From: Galeopsis tetrahit
Lineage: Eukaryota > Streptophyta > Magnoliopsida > Lamiales > Lamiaceae
Assembly: GCA_963675135.1 (NCBI GenBank)
Contig: OY776127.1
Location: 87,777,182-87,841,181 of the forward strand
DNA: 64,000 nt
Direction: 5' to 3'
The notes under the pieces are model-generated. The model saw only the letters and a program-made list of their open reading frames with translations. It made no database searches and was not told where the DNA came from. Made by a program: the position numbers and the translations under genes. Below are positions 1-12,216 of this stretch, one piece after another (the stretch's first letter is position 1; every line of letters starts with the position of its first letter).

Positions 1-1799
1 TCACGAAGTTCATAATTGTATATGCAAACACACCCAATAGTCGACAACAAACTAGGTCGACACAACCACAGTTTGCAGTAGATGTGCACATCCGGTTCAA
101 TTCACCATTTTTAGTTAGTCAAAATTCAGAACCGAAATCGAACCAGTCTAATACCGCCGAACCGACAGCTTAACCGATAGTTTTTCCTTTTTTCATTTGT
201 TTTTTCTTTTCCTAGTTAAATTAAAACACGGAATAAAAAATCATCAGTTTTTCAGACGTTTTTTCACTTCAACCGTCGATTTGATCGGTTAACTGCAACC
301 GGCAGTTTTTTATATTCCAGAATCGAAATCGAAATCGAACCGTATACATGAACTTTGGACCACTAAATTTTTATTATTTTCTTATGGATAAATGCAAAAA
401 ACTTCAGTTTTACACAATGTATAAAGTAACAATATTCACCTACGATTGACAGTAGACACCTATATATATGTACGAACACAATTGTGCTTCAATATACATT
501 AATTATTTCTACCCTTATCCAAAAACCCCCAAATAAAATAAAATGAAAATTAAATTCATCAAAGAAAACGACATAAATTGAAGTTAGATACACATCTAAT
601 CAAATTATTGATGACGTTGTCGCATACGGTACTCCAAAATTTTGAATTTTTCAATTAAAAAAAAAGCAATACTATAATTTATTCGAATTATATATATGTA
701 ACGAAACATGATTTTAGAAGAGTTTTTGAGTATTTGATTATGCCCTATAAAGAAAAGTCATGTGTATAATATTAACCCACGTAGTGTTTGGGTTTCATAT
801 GTATATATTAAAGAAGAAAAGGGTAAGTTTGCGTCTCCCGTTTTATTTTAGTTTGAGATTTAAATTTTACTATTCAATTAAATTTACCTTTAAAAATACT
901 TATAAAACGTATTGTTATACTGACTTACACTTTTTAATAAATAGTGTTGTACTTTTCAATTATTAAACTGTACGGAGTATAATAATATTTTTAGTAACCA
1001 CCATTTACCAAAAGTGTAAGTCAGTAAACTGAAAAGTGCAACATGAACTAGGGTGCACAACATGCACTCGAGTGCATACTAGACTTTACCTAAAATTATA
1101 TACAGTATCAGAATTTTAAAATTCATAAAATTTTCAATCGAATATAATTCCAAAATAAATATGGTCTTAGGGATGGCAAAGGGCGACGATGGGCCGACCC
1201 AATCTAAATAAAATAATCAATATTATAAAATACATTAAATCTATAGCATAAAAATTCAATTTTCAATTGAAAAATAAATAAACACTAATATTAGAAGCAT
1301 GTTTATGTTTTATATACATTGACCTAGCTAAAAAATATTTATACAGTTGAATAATTATTATTTATATTAATAAATCGTTAGACGACAAACCCTCAATTAA
1401 ATAAGAGTGTAGGAAAAAAAATTAAATAATAGTCATTCGATTTTGGACGCACTATATCAAACGTATTTGCTTTTTTAAATTGTTCTTTCCAATCGAACAT
1501 ATTTTGTGTATTATTTAGGTTGTTTCAATATTCTGAGTACCTAAGCATCAATGCAAGAAGCAAAAAGCTAATTGAATCTCGACTTGGAACCATCCATTGT
1601 ATGTGTACATATGCCAACTTTTTAATTGGAATATAAAAAAGAAAAAATATCGAATATAAGTTCACATGTCGAATCAGAGGTTGGAGGAGTATCATCAAAA
1701 TTCTGCCTGAAAAAATTCAGGGAAAAGCGTTGAAATGTCTTGACCCCTACGACCATGTCACACTCCGCAGAAAATGGTCGAAGGCTCGCTGTTTTGGGC
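1..1799. other. Gene-free AT-rich stretch with transposon remnants
   Basis: No convincing gene is seen. Bases 60-350 contain repeated runs of the type 'accgaaatcgaacc' and 'ccgaaccgac' on both sides of an AT-rich core, resembling decayed hAT-type MITE ends. The 914-1090 palindromic element is listed separately. The 68-residue open frame near 760-966 has no coding character. Confidence 0.5.
914..1090. mobile_element. Left-truncated copy of the CTCGAG palindromic MITE family
   Basis: This matches the inner part and right arm of the palindromic elements at 11313-11561, 42358-42603 and 59033-59280. It has the same order of GACTTACACTTTTT, AATTATTAAACTGTA, AAAAGTGTAAGTCAGT and the terminal CACTCGAGTGCATAC block, ending at GACTTTACC. 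The outer left arm is missing, so this copy is truncated and cannot be checked for a target-site duplication. Confidence 0.7.
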
Positions 1800-2575
1800 T
1801 TAGTATGTTATGTTTGGGCTTAATTTCTGTTTTGGGCCTACTTTTCGAAGTCAGTCTATTAGAGTTTATATTTATATCCCTATTTTGACCTAGCGTCATT
1901 ATGTACTTTGAAAACTATTTGAATAATATACAGATCCCCTCTTCTCTGCCGTTAGGGGTGGGAATGGGTCAGGCTACCCGATAGAGGCCTACGGCTCGGC
2001 CTATTAAAGCTCGGCTCGTTTAATAAACAAGCCGGGCTCAAGCTTTTTTAGAAGCCTATTTAGCTAAATAGGTCGGGCTCAAGCTTTTTCGTAAGCCTTT
2101 TAAGCCCAACAGGCTATATATATATATTATAAGTATATAATTATATAATATATGATTTTCAAATAAGTAAGAAAGTTAGATAAACTAGTTATATTTTTCT
2201 TTGTAACAGTTGAATATTTTTTTGGAACATTTGCTATTACTTTATTTTGAGATTTAAAGAGTTAATTTTTATAATTTGATGATAATACTATTATAGATTT
2301 TTTTTATTTAAAATACACTAATAAGACTAAAAGGCCTTTAAAAAGGCTTTTGAGTGAGACCTATTTACCTTTAAAAAAAGTCTATGACAGGTCATAGGCC
2401 AGGCTTGGACCTAAGAAATATATAACAGGTTAGACTTTTTTTCTTAAAGCCTACCAAGGCCTGACCCATTCCCACCCCTATCTGCCGTCGACGTAGCTAT
2501 CACATCGATAGTGAACCACGTAAATATGTGTTCTCGTTTATTGTTTTATTTATCATTCTCACATCAGTTTTAACA
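1790..2575 (+). mobile_element. Possible Copia-type LTR remnant interrupted by a hAT-like element
   Basis: After removing the insertion at 1953-2480, the flanks read as one stretch: GGCCT-rich sequence, AT-rich leader, CTCTTCTCTGCCGTCGACGTAGC, then GAACCACGTAAAT and TGTTCTCGTTTATTG. That word order (GACGTAG..., GAACCACGTAAAT, TGTTCTCGTTTAT) is familiar from plant Ty1/Copia LTR 3' halves. No internal retroelement coding region is present nearby, so this would be a solo LTR or fragment. The outer borders and the 5-bp target duplication were not resolved. Confidence 0.45.
1953..2480. mobile_element. Non-autonomous hAT-like element with perfect 8-bp TSD
   Basis: The ends are inverted: TAGGGGTGGGAATGGGTCAG at the left and its reverse complement ending CCCACCCCTA at the right. 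It is flanked by an identical 8-bp direct repeat TCTGCCGT at 1945-1952 and 2481-2488. TAGGGGTGG..-type ends with an 8-bp duplication are typical of plant hAT-derived MITEs. The 528-bp interior has GCTCGGC/AAGCC-rich subterminal repeats and no transposase frame. Confidence 0.85.
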
Positions 2576-3072
2576 AAAAGAAAAAAGGTACACCCGACCC
2601 TCTAAACCAAATAACCAGTTAATGCAATAAAAACCCTTAAAAAGGAACGACCAGGAACAAAATGACTGAAACGGTAAAACGAGCTTATGTATAGGTTGAT
2701 GTACATCATCCTTTTCTTGTGAAATTGGGAAGTACAACCAGGTAAAGCTGCTTGAAATGTGAGGAGAAACGAATAATTTAGTCATGTAATTATCCTGTTA
2801 CATATATTCTATCTTTTGGTATTGAATCTCTGTAGCAATTGGCATACACACAATATATATTCTTAAGGAACCTGATTCTAGCTACTACTTTGGTGGTTAC
2901 TATGATATTATGCTCATCTCCTCTTAGAAAGTGCCACTTTTTTTATACAATATTAGTACAAATTAAAAAAGAGATCGACAGAACAATTTGTGGGTCAAAA
3001 ACGGGTTAACGAATTTGACAAATATAAATATTCGCTCCCAAAAAATAAATAACGCATATATATCTACTTTTA
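2576..3072. other. Intergenic, nothing assigned
   Basis: AT-rich. The reverse-strand open frame at 2570-2785 has no recognisable domain and overlaps the presumed LTR end. No RNA gene or MITE ends were recognised. Confidence 0.4.
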
Positions 3073-3496
3073 GGGGATGTTTCTTTTGGGCTTTGGGTGG
3101 TTTTAAAAACCAGATTTTTGAAATCCCGATTAATAGTAATATGGGTGTTTCTTTTGGGTTTTGGAATAGTGAAGGATTTAACTTTACGTCAAATCAAGTT
3201 GTAAGATTGAATGAGTTTGTATTATTATATTATTGTTTGGTGAGATTATAATGATTAGTTGATTAAATGTATTATATTATTGTATTATTATATTATTATA
3301 GTATTATTATATTATTGTTGAAAAAGAATATAATGATTGGAGTAATATTATATAGATATAACTTTATGTCAAATCAATATGTTTGATAAGGGTGGTTTTG
3401 AGTGGATTTTGAAAACCGGTTTTTAAATCCCGAAGTAAAACGGGTTTTGGATCTTGAAATCCAAAACCTGGTTTTTAAAACCAAAAAGAAACATAG
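3073..3496. mobile_element. PIF/Harbinger-like MITE
   Basis: Inverted ends: GGGGATGTTTCTTTTGGG.. on the left and ..CCAAAAAGAAACATAG on the right, with inner GGTTTTAAAAACCAG / CTGGTTTTTAAAACC. The 'G..ATGTTTNTTTTGGG' end is shared with the elements at 41847, 51955 and 52255. The left flank is TTA and the right flank TAA, so the 3-bp duplication is imperfect here. Interior AT-rich with no transposase frame. Confidence 0.6.
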
Positions 3497-6001
3497 TAAC
3501 ACACATTTTTAGTTATAGTAAAAATGCATTTGTGTTGAAATAGAAATTTTAAGAGAATTAATTAAATAAGATCTTAAAATTAGTATAAAATTTTCTAATC
3601 AAATAATAATTTTTCAAAATAATATTCATATATATCTAAATTTATCAAATAAAATATAAAGTCATCTATCAAAAATTCAAAATTGTCCGAAATATCAAAT
3701 ATAACAAATGTGCATAACATAGGATACGTGACGGCCAACCTGCAAGGAACACGTAACCCGACGTTGTTTGATAGCTAAGATTAAAGGTATATTAACTTCA
3801 TCTCAACTCCTTATAAGTTATTTGATAGTTAAAATTAAAAATAAACTATACTTTAAAATCAGTAAAATTTAGATATCATCGTAATCTCAACGTAATATCA
3901 AACAAGGCCTGAATATATATAATAATGATTAAAAGTCAAATACAATTTCTATTTGAAGTTTTATACTATATAACAAGTTGCCTAGTTTGAAGATTATTTA
4001 ACATGTGTGACTTGAACTCATTTTAAATGTGTGAATTGAACTCATTGGTCATTTGGTCAATTCTTGAACCACCAAGTAATTTAGTCATATATATGTAAGA
4101 AAAAGTCATGCAAAAATGTTAGGAAACAATCATTTTGAAAACTATGCTTTCAGAAAATTGTGAACCCTATTTTGGTTGTTGAATAAATTAATTGAACGAC
4201 TCTTTGTTTTGCCAAAAAAGAAGCGTGGAGAATTAAAAGAGCCCTAACATCCTAATTATTTAATTTACAATATTGAAAAAAGGCTATGAAAAATAATTGA
4301 ATTTTAGTTCCTCCTAACACTAAAAATTGACAAGACTTACAACTATATACCTAATCTAATCAAGAAATTAGACAGATGATCCGATTAGGTTTAAGCTTTA
4401 GATTGGCAATTATAATGACAATGAGTTTAGATATTTATATTAATACAAATAAATAAAAAATACATTTAAACTTGTTTTATTTATATAAGTTTAGACCTTT
4501 AATCGAGATATTTTATTCTTAAGGGTACTCAACCAGTAATATTTATGTGTTTATACTACAAGGCCTGCTTTCGCTATGCATACATCACATCTATGGTCTC
4601 ATTCACTTATCCACTCCTATACTCGTATACGGATTACAACACCATGTCGCAATGGACGGGTTTAATTTTATAAGATCCCGTCCTTCTAGCCAAGACCAGA
4701 TCTACATTTTAATGTTCTTGTTAGGAACTAATATACAAGAATTAATTTCCCACCTCTCTACAAGTTCAGACTTTTAGATGAGACGAAATTCTTTCATGGT
4801 ATTCTCCACTAATTTTTTCAAGTCTCCCTTGACCCCAAGTAAAAAACTGATAATTCTTAAGTAAAAAGTGATACTCCGTTATTTTTGATAAAATTATTAT
4901 TTTTCATTTAAACTTTTTTTTTTAAATGGTGAAAAAATGGATTTTTCGACCCACAAATCTGGATTATGAATTGTCTCACGAAAAATGATTCGTCTCACAT
5001 AAGTTTTTGTCGTTTATCGTTGTGGGATGTTAGAGAATTAGTGATGTACTTAGACTTTGCCCACCATCAATAAATTCGATTAGTAACTAAAAGCATCTAC
5101 GATAACAAATGCATTTCATCAAAAATTAAATCGAATCACAACTGTTTCAATCACTCACCTAAAAGTTTTATTCCCCACTTGTGTTTGCCCTAATTACAAA
5201 TGATTAACAAATGTAAATAATTTCATGGCATTGTAAATTTGGAATTCTTTTTATTTTAAATATTCCTAAATTTGGAAAAAAACCTAACAAATTTAATCAT
5301 GATATCCTGCCTTTCAAATTAAGTCTTAGTTAATGGGCGGGGTAATGTCATTTTCATAAAAACGGCGGTAATAAATTTATTTTTATTGTAATATATTTTA
5401 TTATTTTTTAAGTGATAATTACTAATTTAATGTAATATTTTATTTAGTTTGTTTAATAGTTGTCTGAAGCATGAAGGTGACATTTGCCAAACAATATAAA
5501 TACCTTTACTTGGAAATGGAAAGAAAACAAGCCCCGGCCATTGACCTTTTGAACATGAATTTTCATGATAATATTTTTCAAAGAATTAAAGGGGTTTGGA
5601 TAGGACACTATGGTACAATGCACCCACCCCAATATTTTAAGTTTCGTCTGATTGATATGTCGAAATATCTATGGTCAAATTCGTATACTGCAATCGATTT
5701 AAATTAAATCGTAAATTATATGTATTTAAGTTATTTAATATGCACACAGTTAAGTGTTTTTTTTAAATTTAATTAATTATGCAATCATTATGTCTTAAAT
5801 GAAAAATATATCTTGATTAGGTTTTTTCACTGTTTCATGGGCAAAAAAGGAAACTTGCCTGGCTAGTGGACTTTGAAAAACTTGGCCTCAAAATAGCTTT
5901 TACAATTTGGAATGGGGCCCGGCCTGCAAGAAATTTCCAAAATTAACATCACACTACAAACACATGCTACTTAAAAGTTAAAACACAGTCGTACGATATC
6001 A
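3497..6001. other. Gene-free AT-rich stretch
   Basis: No gene is supported. Bases 4848-5015 resemble a decayed copy of the element at 54495-54736 (AAGTAAAAAGTGATA and TGTCTCACGAAAAATGATTCGTCTCAC words). The small open frames at 4547-4777 and 5471-5707 lack any recognisable family or splice context. Confidence 0.4.
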
Positions 6002-6472
6002 CCTGTTTCAATTTTGATGTTTCACGTCTTATTTCACTAAATGGATGATTGACATGTGTCATATTAAAAAATAATAAATGTCCTATAATATTGAAGGCAA
6101 CACCAGAACTGTTATTCGAGTCGAGCCGAGTACTTGAAATTCGAACTCGACTCGAGCTCTTATCGAGTCGAGCTCGTCTCGATGACATTGACGAGCTAAG
6201 AAACAAGCTCGACTGGACTCGTTAACGAGCCTATCGAGTCGAACCTGACGAGCCTAATGGAATTAAAAGAAAAAAATAGATATCGAGCCTAATGAGTCGA
6301 GCTTGAACCGGCTCGTTAATAAATTGAGTATGTAACGAGCTCGAGCTCGGCTCATTTAACAAATGAGTCAAGCCAAGCTCACGAGCAACTCAATTCGTTT
6401 AACAGCTCTAGACTAATACGTGTTAAAAATTCAGTAAAGTGCAATATCAGTGAAACACGAAAAATAGAATAT
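6002..6472. mobile_element. MITE (TTTCAC family) split by a hAT-like insertion
   Basis: The left part (GTTTCAATTTTGATGTTTCAC ... TATAATATTGAAGGC) and right part (ACGTGTTAAA ... CAGTGAAACACGAAAAA) together reproduce the uninterrupted copies at 12217-12366 and 34274-34434. Those copies have inverted ends of the type CTTGTTCCA..TTTCAC / GTGGAACACAGAAAGTGGAACAAG. The interruption is the element at 6105-6410. Confidence 0.6.
6105..6410. mobile_element. hAT-like MITE rich in GAGCTCGAG words
   Basis: Ends read AGAACTGTTATTCGAG at the left and CAATTCGTTTAACAGCTCTA at the right. The interior is dense in GAGTCGAGC, GCTCGTTAA and CTCGAGCTCGGCTC words. The same organisation recurs at 18734-18966. It sits inside another MITE, which dates it as the younger insertion. 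A clean 8-bp duplication was not found at this copy. Confidence 0.65.
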
Positions 6473-7490
6473 CGTTAGCGGATACATGTTGGAAATTACT
6501 CCTAAATTATACCCACTTTGTTTATTTTCATTATTAAATTATCTACTATATTTTATTTGAATATTATGTATAGTGTTGATTAAATTATCTATAGTGATTT
6601 GGAACTATAATCTCACCTTTTTAATATTTAAATATCATGTAATTATCCATTAAACTAATAAACACCACCCAATAATGGTTCACATGATCACGAGTCTTTA
6701 GATAAATGGTGGACACGTGACACGATATGATTGGATAGTGCGTCGAGATTAATTTTTAATTAGTTGGTGCACGCCAGGATCTTATAGACTAATATTTGTG
6801 TTAATTACTTGGTTTTGAAGTTGGTTGATTCTCTCATTTCTATAAAAAAAAATTGTTAATTATTATTCCATGTACCCTAAAGTTGATGTGTGCACGTGCC
6901 TATGTTTATCATATTCCATTTTCTAAAGTTATAAATTATATAATTAATTTTACAAAATTCATATATTAGTAAATAAAAATTACAAAGAAAAATTTGTAAA
7001 GTGGGCGACCCTATAACAAGATATTTTTTAAATAAATTAGATCTCATTTTGCTTTTTTTTTTTTTTTTTTACCATAAAGTGGGCGATTTTTTATTCACAC
7101 TTTGCTTTATCTTTTCACTTTTTTAAACTACATAAAATCTACAAATTAAAATTTTTTTTTTATATTATTCAGCACACGTTTTAATGTTTAGCAACTTTGG
7201 GTAGTTTGCTTCTCTTCGGGTTTTTCTATCATTAAATTTTCTTCTTTTTTTTTTTTGTTTTTCAAAGGTTCAATTTATATTTGTTTATTCTATTTTTGGC
7301 TTAGTGTTTTCTCATTGGCTTGGGTTTATGAGTGTTTGTATTTTTTTATGTTGAGAAAGTTTGATTGTTTTTTAAAAGATTTCGAATTTTATGTTAAGAC
7401 GTTGATAGTGCAAACGGTACTCACAAGACAGTTTGAGTAGTGGTATTTTGTTTTAGGTGTGTCATTTGTTTTCATCAACATGCTTTTTGA
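6473..7490. other. Gene-free AT-rich stretch
   Basis: Only homopolymer T/A tracts (for example 7052-7069) and AT-rich sequence are visible. The 61-residue frame at 7255-7440 is low-complexity and not convincing. Confidence 0.4.
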
Positions 7491-7494
7491 AGTC

Positions 7495-7955
7495 GGTGTA
7501 CATATTGTGGAAGTGAACAAGATAACATTATCTTAGTACGAATTAGGCGCCACTTGAGAGATATTTTAGTGTGGAATTGTCAACATATCTCAAGAAGCTA
7601 CAATACTCGAGATTGTAGAAATTGGAAATCATCAGTCGGGCGTTTTCTGTCCGCGTAGCGCCGCCCAATTGAGATTCGATTTTTTCTGGTTGATTTGAAG
7701 AAATCGCGGTGGAATGCTGTCACCTAGCACATAAGGCACCGATTTCTACACCTAGCACATAAGACACCGATTTCTACAACCTTGACAATACTACAACTCA
7801 TATTTAACTCGTGTGGCGCTCATCTCTTCAATGCCTCATGATTGGGTTGAAGAAGATCTTCTTCAACACGTCGAGGAATTTGCTCTTTAATATGTAATTC
7901 TTATTTGATCATTTTTTTCCTTGTACCATTGTATTCTCAAAAGAAAAAAAAAAAC
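7495..7955 (+). pseudogene. Possible decayed RNase H-like 3' end of a LINE-type retroelement
   Basis: Conceptual translation around 7795-7890 gives broken frames resembling the end of plant LINE-type RNase H domains: a 'THLTRVALISS' stretch (compare the AHxLARxAL motif) followed by an acidic DWVEEDLLQHVEEF tail. A short 3' region and an A-rich run at 7939-7954 follow, as expected for a 3' terminus of a non-LTR element. There are stops and a small direct repeat (ACCTAGCACATAAG twice, near 7721-7757). No intact reading frame remains. Read by eye only. Confidence 0.35.
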
Positions 7956-7974
7956 AAGATAACATTAATATATA

Positions 7975-8300
7975 CTCCATTCGTTTTTTAATAAGTGTCA
8001 CTTTGGCCTTTTAACTAATTTTAAAACAAGTGTCATTCTGAGTTTTTTTCTTTAATTTTGACTATTTTACCCTTATTCATTTACCATCTATATTGTTCAT
8101 AAATAAATTCCATATATATTGTTTATACCAAAATTAATTTGGTTTATGAATACTAGCTACATTCTTGACCACATTCTTTATCAAACAAAATTTCTATATC
8201 AAAATTAGCTATAATTAATGAAGGGTAATATGGACCACACTTTATAATCTTAATTTGTTGAAAAGGGTCAAAGTGACACTTATTAAAAAATGGAAGGAGT
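7975..8300. mobile_element. Stowaway-like MITE
   Basis: TA-flanked element with ends CTCCATTCGTTTTTTAATAA and TTATTAAAAAATGGAAGGAG. The inner words AAGTGTCACTTTG / CAAAGTGACACTT form the inverted arms. Same subfamily as 41504-41806 and 57373-57740. Confidence 0.75.
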
Positions 8301-8759
8301 ATATTTGTTAATGAATGATTATAGTTAATTATTTATATCAACTTAATTATTTTGATTATATTTTAGTAATGACCTTAAGAAAATATTAATGACACACACC
8401 ATGATTGCATATTAGAGCAAAAGTAGGATTAATAAACAAAATTAAAAATAATAATTAAGTTATCAAAGCCGGCAAATACGGATATTCTCACGCTTGTAAT
8501 CCTACGTAATTATTTTCCTTTGTTTGGTTATGGAAAAAGTAATAAAATAAAAATAAAAGTATTATTTAATTATTAAATATATAGAATATATTATCTTTTG
8601 GAATAAAAGAAAATCAGGAAAGATGAGGTGCTTTTAGTTTTAGAAGGACACCACTCACCAGTGTGTGGAGAGATGAGGATCCGTCCGTGCAGCTCACACG
8701 TGATTCGAGCATCAAGAGCGTGTCGTCTAAAAAATTCGCGGGTCACGCTATAGATTTAT

Positions 8760-9162
8760 GGCTTGTTTGGTTTGCTGGTTAGGATAAATATATTAGGATG
8801 TGATAGATATGTTAGGATGAAATTTAGTGGGACAATTTGAAAAATTGATTTAAAATTCATGTTTGGATTGATGGATTAATTTTTCAAGTTTATATGATAA
8901 TTTATAATTAAGTTGTTTGGATTGTGGTAAATTGGAATTACTTTAGTTGGTAAGGGCATTATAGTCAAAATACATAATTTGTATTCTCAAGGACTAATTA
9001 ACTCACCCTTCCCTCCTAAACTAATAATCATACATGTAGGTGATTAAGTGGGAAAATAATATCGGGCCATAATTAATCACGGGTCAAATTCTAACAAACC
9101 AAACATGAAATTTTCATGGATAAATAATATTTTCTAACCAATCCAATAAACCAAACAAGGCC
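8760..9162. mobile_element. PIF/Harbinger-like MITE
   Basis: Inverted ends: GGCTTGTTTGGTTTGCTGG at the left; CCAATAAACCAAACAAGGCC at the right, followed by TTA. The left flank has TTA one base out. The interior is AT-rich and holds no open frame. GGCNTTGTTTGG ends with a TTA/TAA target are characteristic of this group. Confidence 0.65.
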
Positions 9163-11312
9163 TTAAAAGATTATCACTATACAAAACTAAAAATGTACTG
9201 CTACATGTAAAAAAAAAAACAATAAAAAAACAAACAAACAAAAGATATTTAATACATCCTAAATTAAAAGAGTAACTTTTTTATTGAGAGTATATAATGT
9301 ATATTAGTCGAGAAGAATAAAATAAAAAAAATGTTTAGAAAAAATAATGAAATTTGATATACTTTTAGAATTTTTGAATAAAATAATTGAAAAGAATAAA
9401 ATTATTCTTTTACCATTTAGAAAAAAAAAGACAATTTAATAAGGGACAAACTAAAATGAAAAGGAGACTCTCTAATTAGAGATGAAAGGAGTATATTTTT
9501 TAATATATAAACATAAATATAACTACATTTTCATGTTTAAAAGATGTTGATATCGACTTAAAAAAATGTTGATACCAATAGTAATATTTAGGTAAAATAT
9601 CGTATTGAATTTCATGTTATATTTTAATAATGTGTACTCTCTCAGTCCTTTTGAATGTTACTCAATTTATTATTTTCCATTTTTATCAAAATTGCTAGCT
9701 TTTTATACATATTTCATTTTCTATATCTCTCTACATCAATAACACATTGCATGTATTTTACTATATTTTTTAATCAATGTAAAAAAAAAAAAAGTAGTGG
9801 CCTAAAGAAAAAAAAACACAAACACAACTATACAATATTACCCATTTGTGGAATATCCTTCAAATTATGCCACTTCCACCTTTTATTAATAAATTATGAA
9901 AAACGCGTTTTAATTACATTTTTTTAAAGATTTTCTTCATTCGAGAACACGAATTCCATTTTTTTTTTTAAAGAGAGGAAAAGTCTACAAATATTAATAA
10001 ACCACACTATTTAATTTGATTATTTGATTGGATTAAATAAAATTTGTTCTCGTGCTACATTCATATATATCAAATAAATAATATTATATATAATTGATCA
10101 CTAGTTGTTATTCATGTGACTATATGTAATTGGTAGGGCCACAACACTAACATTATTTTGAGCTCACATAAATAATTACTTTTTAAAGAAATAATTATAA
10201 TAATAATAAATATTTTGTTTATCATGATTGGCTATTTACTATTTAGATCGACATTGGATTTATGTAAATTCTAACCACGCGTTTGAATAATAATACTCTT
10301 TCTTTGTATTGACGTTACCGACCTCACGCTTTATTATCAAGAATTATTAACGCCTAATATTACAAAAATAACATAATCACATCACTAATCATTACTATTA
10401 TCCAAGGGTGACCAAACCACATCCTTTTTACATGTTAATTAAAAATATATATATATTAAATTTTATTATATAAAATATTTTTTTTTCAAGATTGCACGTA
10501 ATAAGAAACCTCAAATTGAGATTTCGATATTAAATTATCTAAAAGAAATACTTCATCCGTCCAAATTTTGTATGTAAATATTTTTTTGGTCCGTTCATGT
10601 AAGTCAAATAAAAATGATAATTCTATCATCACATTTAGAACCATTATTTAATTACTCAATTTGTTATTATTATTTTTTTTTTATGAGTGAAGCTCATAAT
10701 ACTTTATAATACCCTAATCATACATATTCTCTTGTCTCACAATCATTTTCACACTTGTTTTTTTTAGAGTGTTTTACAATAACTTATTTTATACATTTTA
10801 AATAAAAATTTATTTATAAACTTACTTACAATATCTTCAATTTTATTTAGTGGTGTACAAATCTGTCTATAAAACTTATTATCACAACAGTGACTATTTG
10901 GTAATTAAATAATATTTTAATATTTGTTGATTACTTGATTGATTCCAACTCATTAATAGTAATATCACTTTTATATGAAAACAAAAAAGAGCAATTTGAA
11001 CCCAAAAATCATCATTAAAGATTAGCTACTTTTGTGTAGTCAAAAACTCAAAATAACTACTTTTAGTAATGGCCGTAAGAGATTTTGATGTTTTCACATA
11101 TATAATCCTATGACAAATTGATAATTAATTATTTTGATTTTTTGAGAAAAAAATCGATATAGCTAAATAGTTCAATTAGAAATTAAAGCACACCAATGAA
11201 GACTTTTTTTACTTTTCCTTAAAATGAAAGAAAAATATTTTAAATACTCACAATAAGATTTTAAATGTTTTTCTCTCATTTCTTCACAAATATCTCCTAG
11301 TATTATAAATTA
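9163..11312. other. Gene-free AT-rich stretch
   Basis: Nothing coding is supported. A degenerate Stowaway-type end (CTCTCTCAGTCCTTTTGAATG) occurs near 9637. Long A/T tracts and small ATA repeats dominate. The 90-residue frame at 9655-9927 lies across that decayed repeat. Confidence 0.4.
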
Positions 11313-11561
11313 GGGTTGGTCAGCTATGGACTCGAGTGCATGTTGTGCACCCTAGTTTATGTTGCACTTTTCAGTTTTACTGACTTACACTTTTTGATAA
11401 ATGGTGTTGCACTTTTCAATTATTAAACTGTATAATAATATTTTTAGTAATAATTAAAAATGCAACACCATTTACCAAAAAAAGTGTAAGTCAGTAAAAT
11501 TGAAAAGTGCAATATGGACTAGGGTGCCCAACATGCACTCGAGTGCATACTAGACTTTATT
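11313..11561. mobile_element. Palindromic MITE (CTCGAG family), perfect 9-bp TSD
   Basis: A 249-bp near-palindrome. The left arm runs GGGTTGGTCAGCTATGGACT, CGAGTGCATGTTGTGCACC, then GACTTACACTTTTTG. The right arm is its inverted counterpart, ending CACTCGAGTGCATACTAGAC. The identical 9-bp direct repeat TATAAATTA flanks it (11304-11312 and 11562-11570). A 9-bp duplication suggests a Mutator-type transposase mobilised it. It has no coding capacity. Confidence 0.85.
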
Positions 11562-12216
11562 TATAAATTAAGGATATTTTTTTATTTTTTATCCCATGCA
11601 ATAGACCCACGAAATATAAAAAAATATCTTTCATATCATATACTACTATAAATTACCTTTTTCTTTAATCCTTTAATTCAATTGTAGTATTTTTAGACTC
11701 GAGATGAAACGTCTTTTATTTATATATATATATATATATATTAATTATTATTTAAAAAAATAAAAAAATGGAGTTGAAACAAAAATCCACTTGTAGAAGT
11801 CCGGCGCCAGAAACACGTGTTGCCGCCGTTTGCTGGCGGTGTCCGGTGGGCCCTCCGCCACCAGAGATGAAGCAAACATAAGCTGTAACGGGCCCACTCC
11901 ACCTCCCCAACAATATTGAAAAATAAAAAGACAAAAAAAGCTAAACGAAAAGGACATAAATATAAATGCATGTATGTATATAAATTTATTTAATTTTGAT
12001 GAGGGTCAAACTTGATATATGGAATCTTTTCATCATTTCACACTAAAATAATGCATATTTACAATTATGGAGTATTTATTTTTATGAAGCAAATATATAT
12101 GCAGTCCAGATATAAAAGTCAAATTCGATATTATCAAAATTCCAATTTTTACAAATCTTGCTATTAAAGAAAAAGAAAAACTAATTTATGTGGGTCAATT
12201 TATGGATTTGAAATTA
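11562..12216. other. Intergenic, with a small GC-rich patch
   Basis: Mostly AT-rich. Bases 11765-11945 are unusually GC-rich for the area and open in several reverse-strand frames. The translations do not resemble a known family, so no gene is called. Confidence 0.35.

Noticed and set aside
5471..5707. 78-residue + strand frame
   Set aside because: It begins with ATG and has mixed composition, but there is no homology I recognise, no promoter or splice signal, and the codon use is as AT-rich as the spacer.
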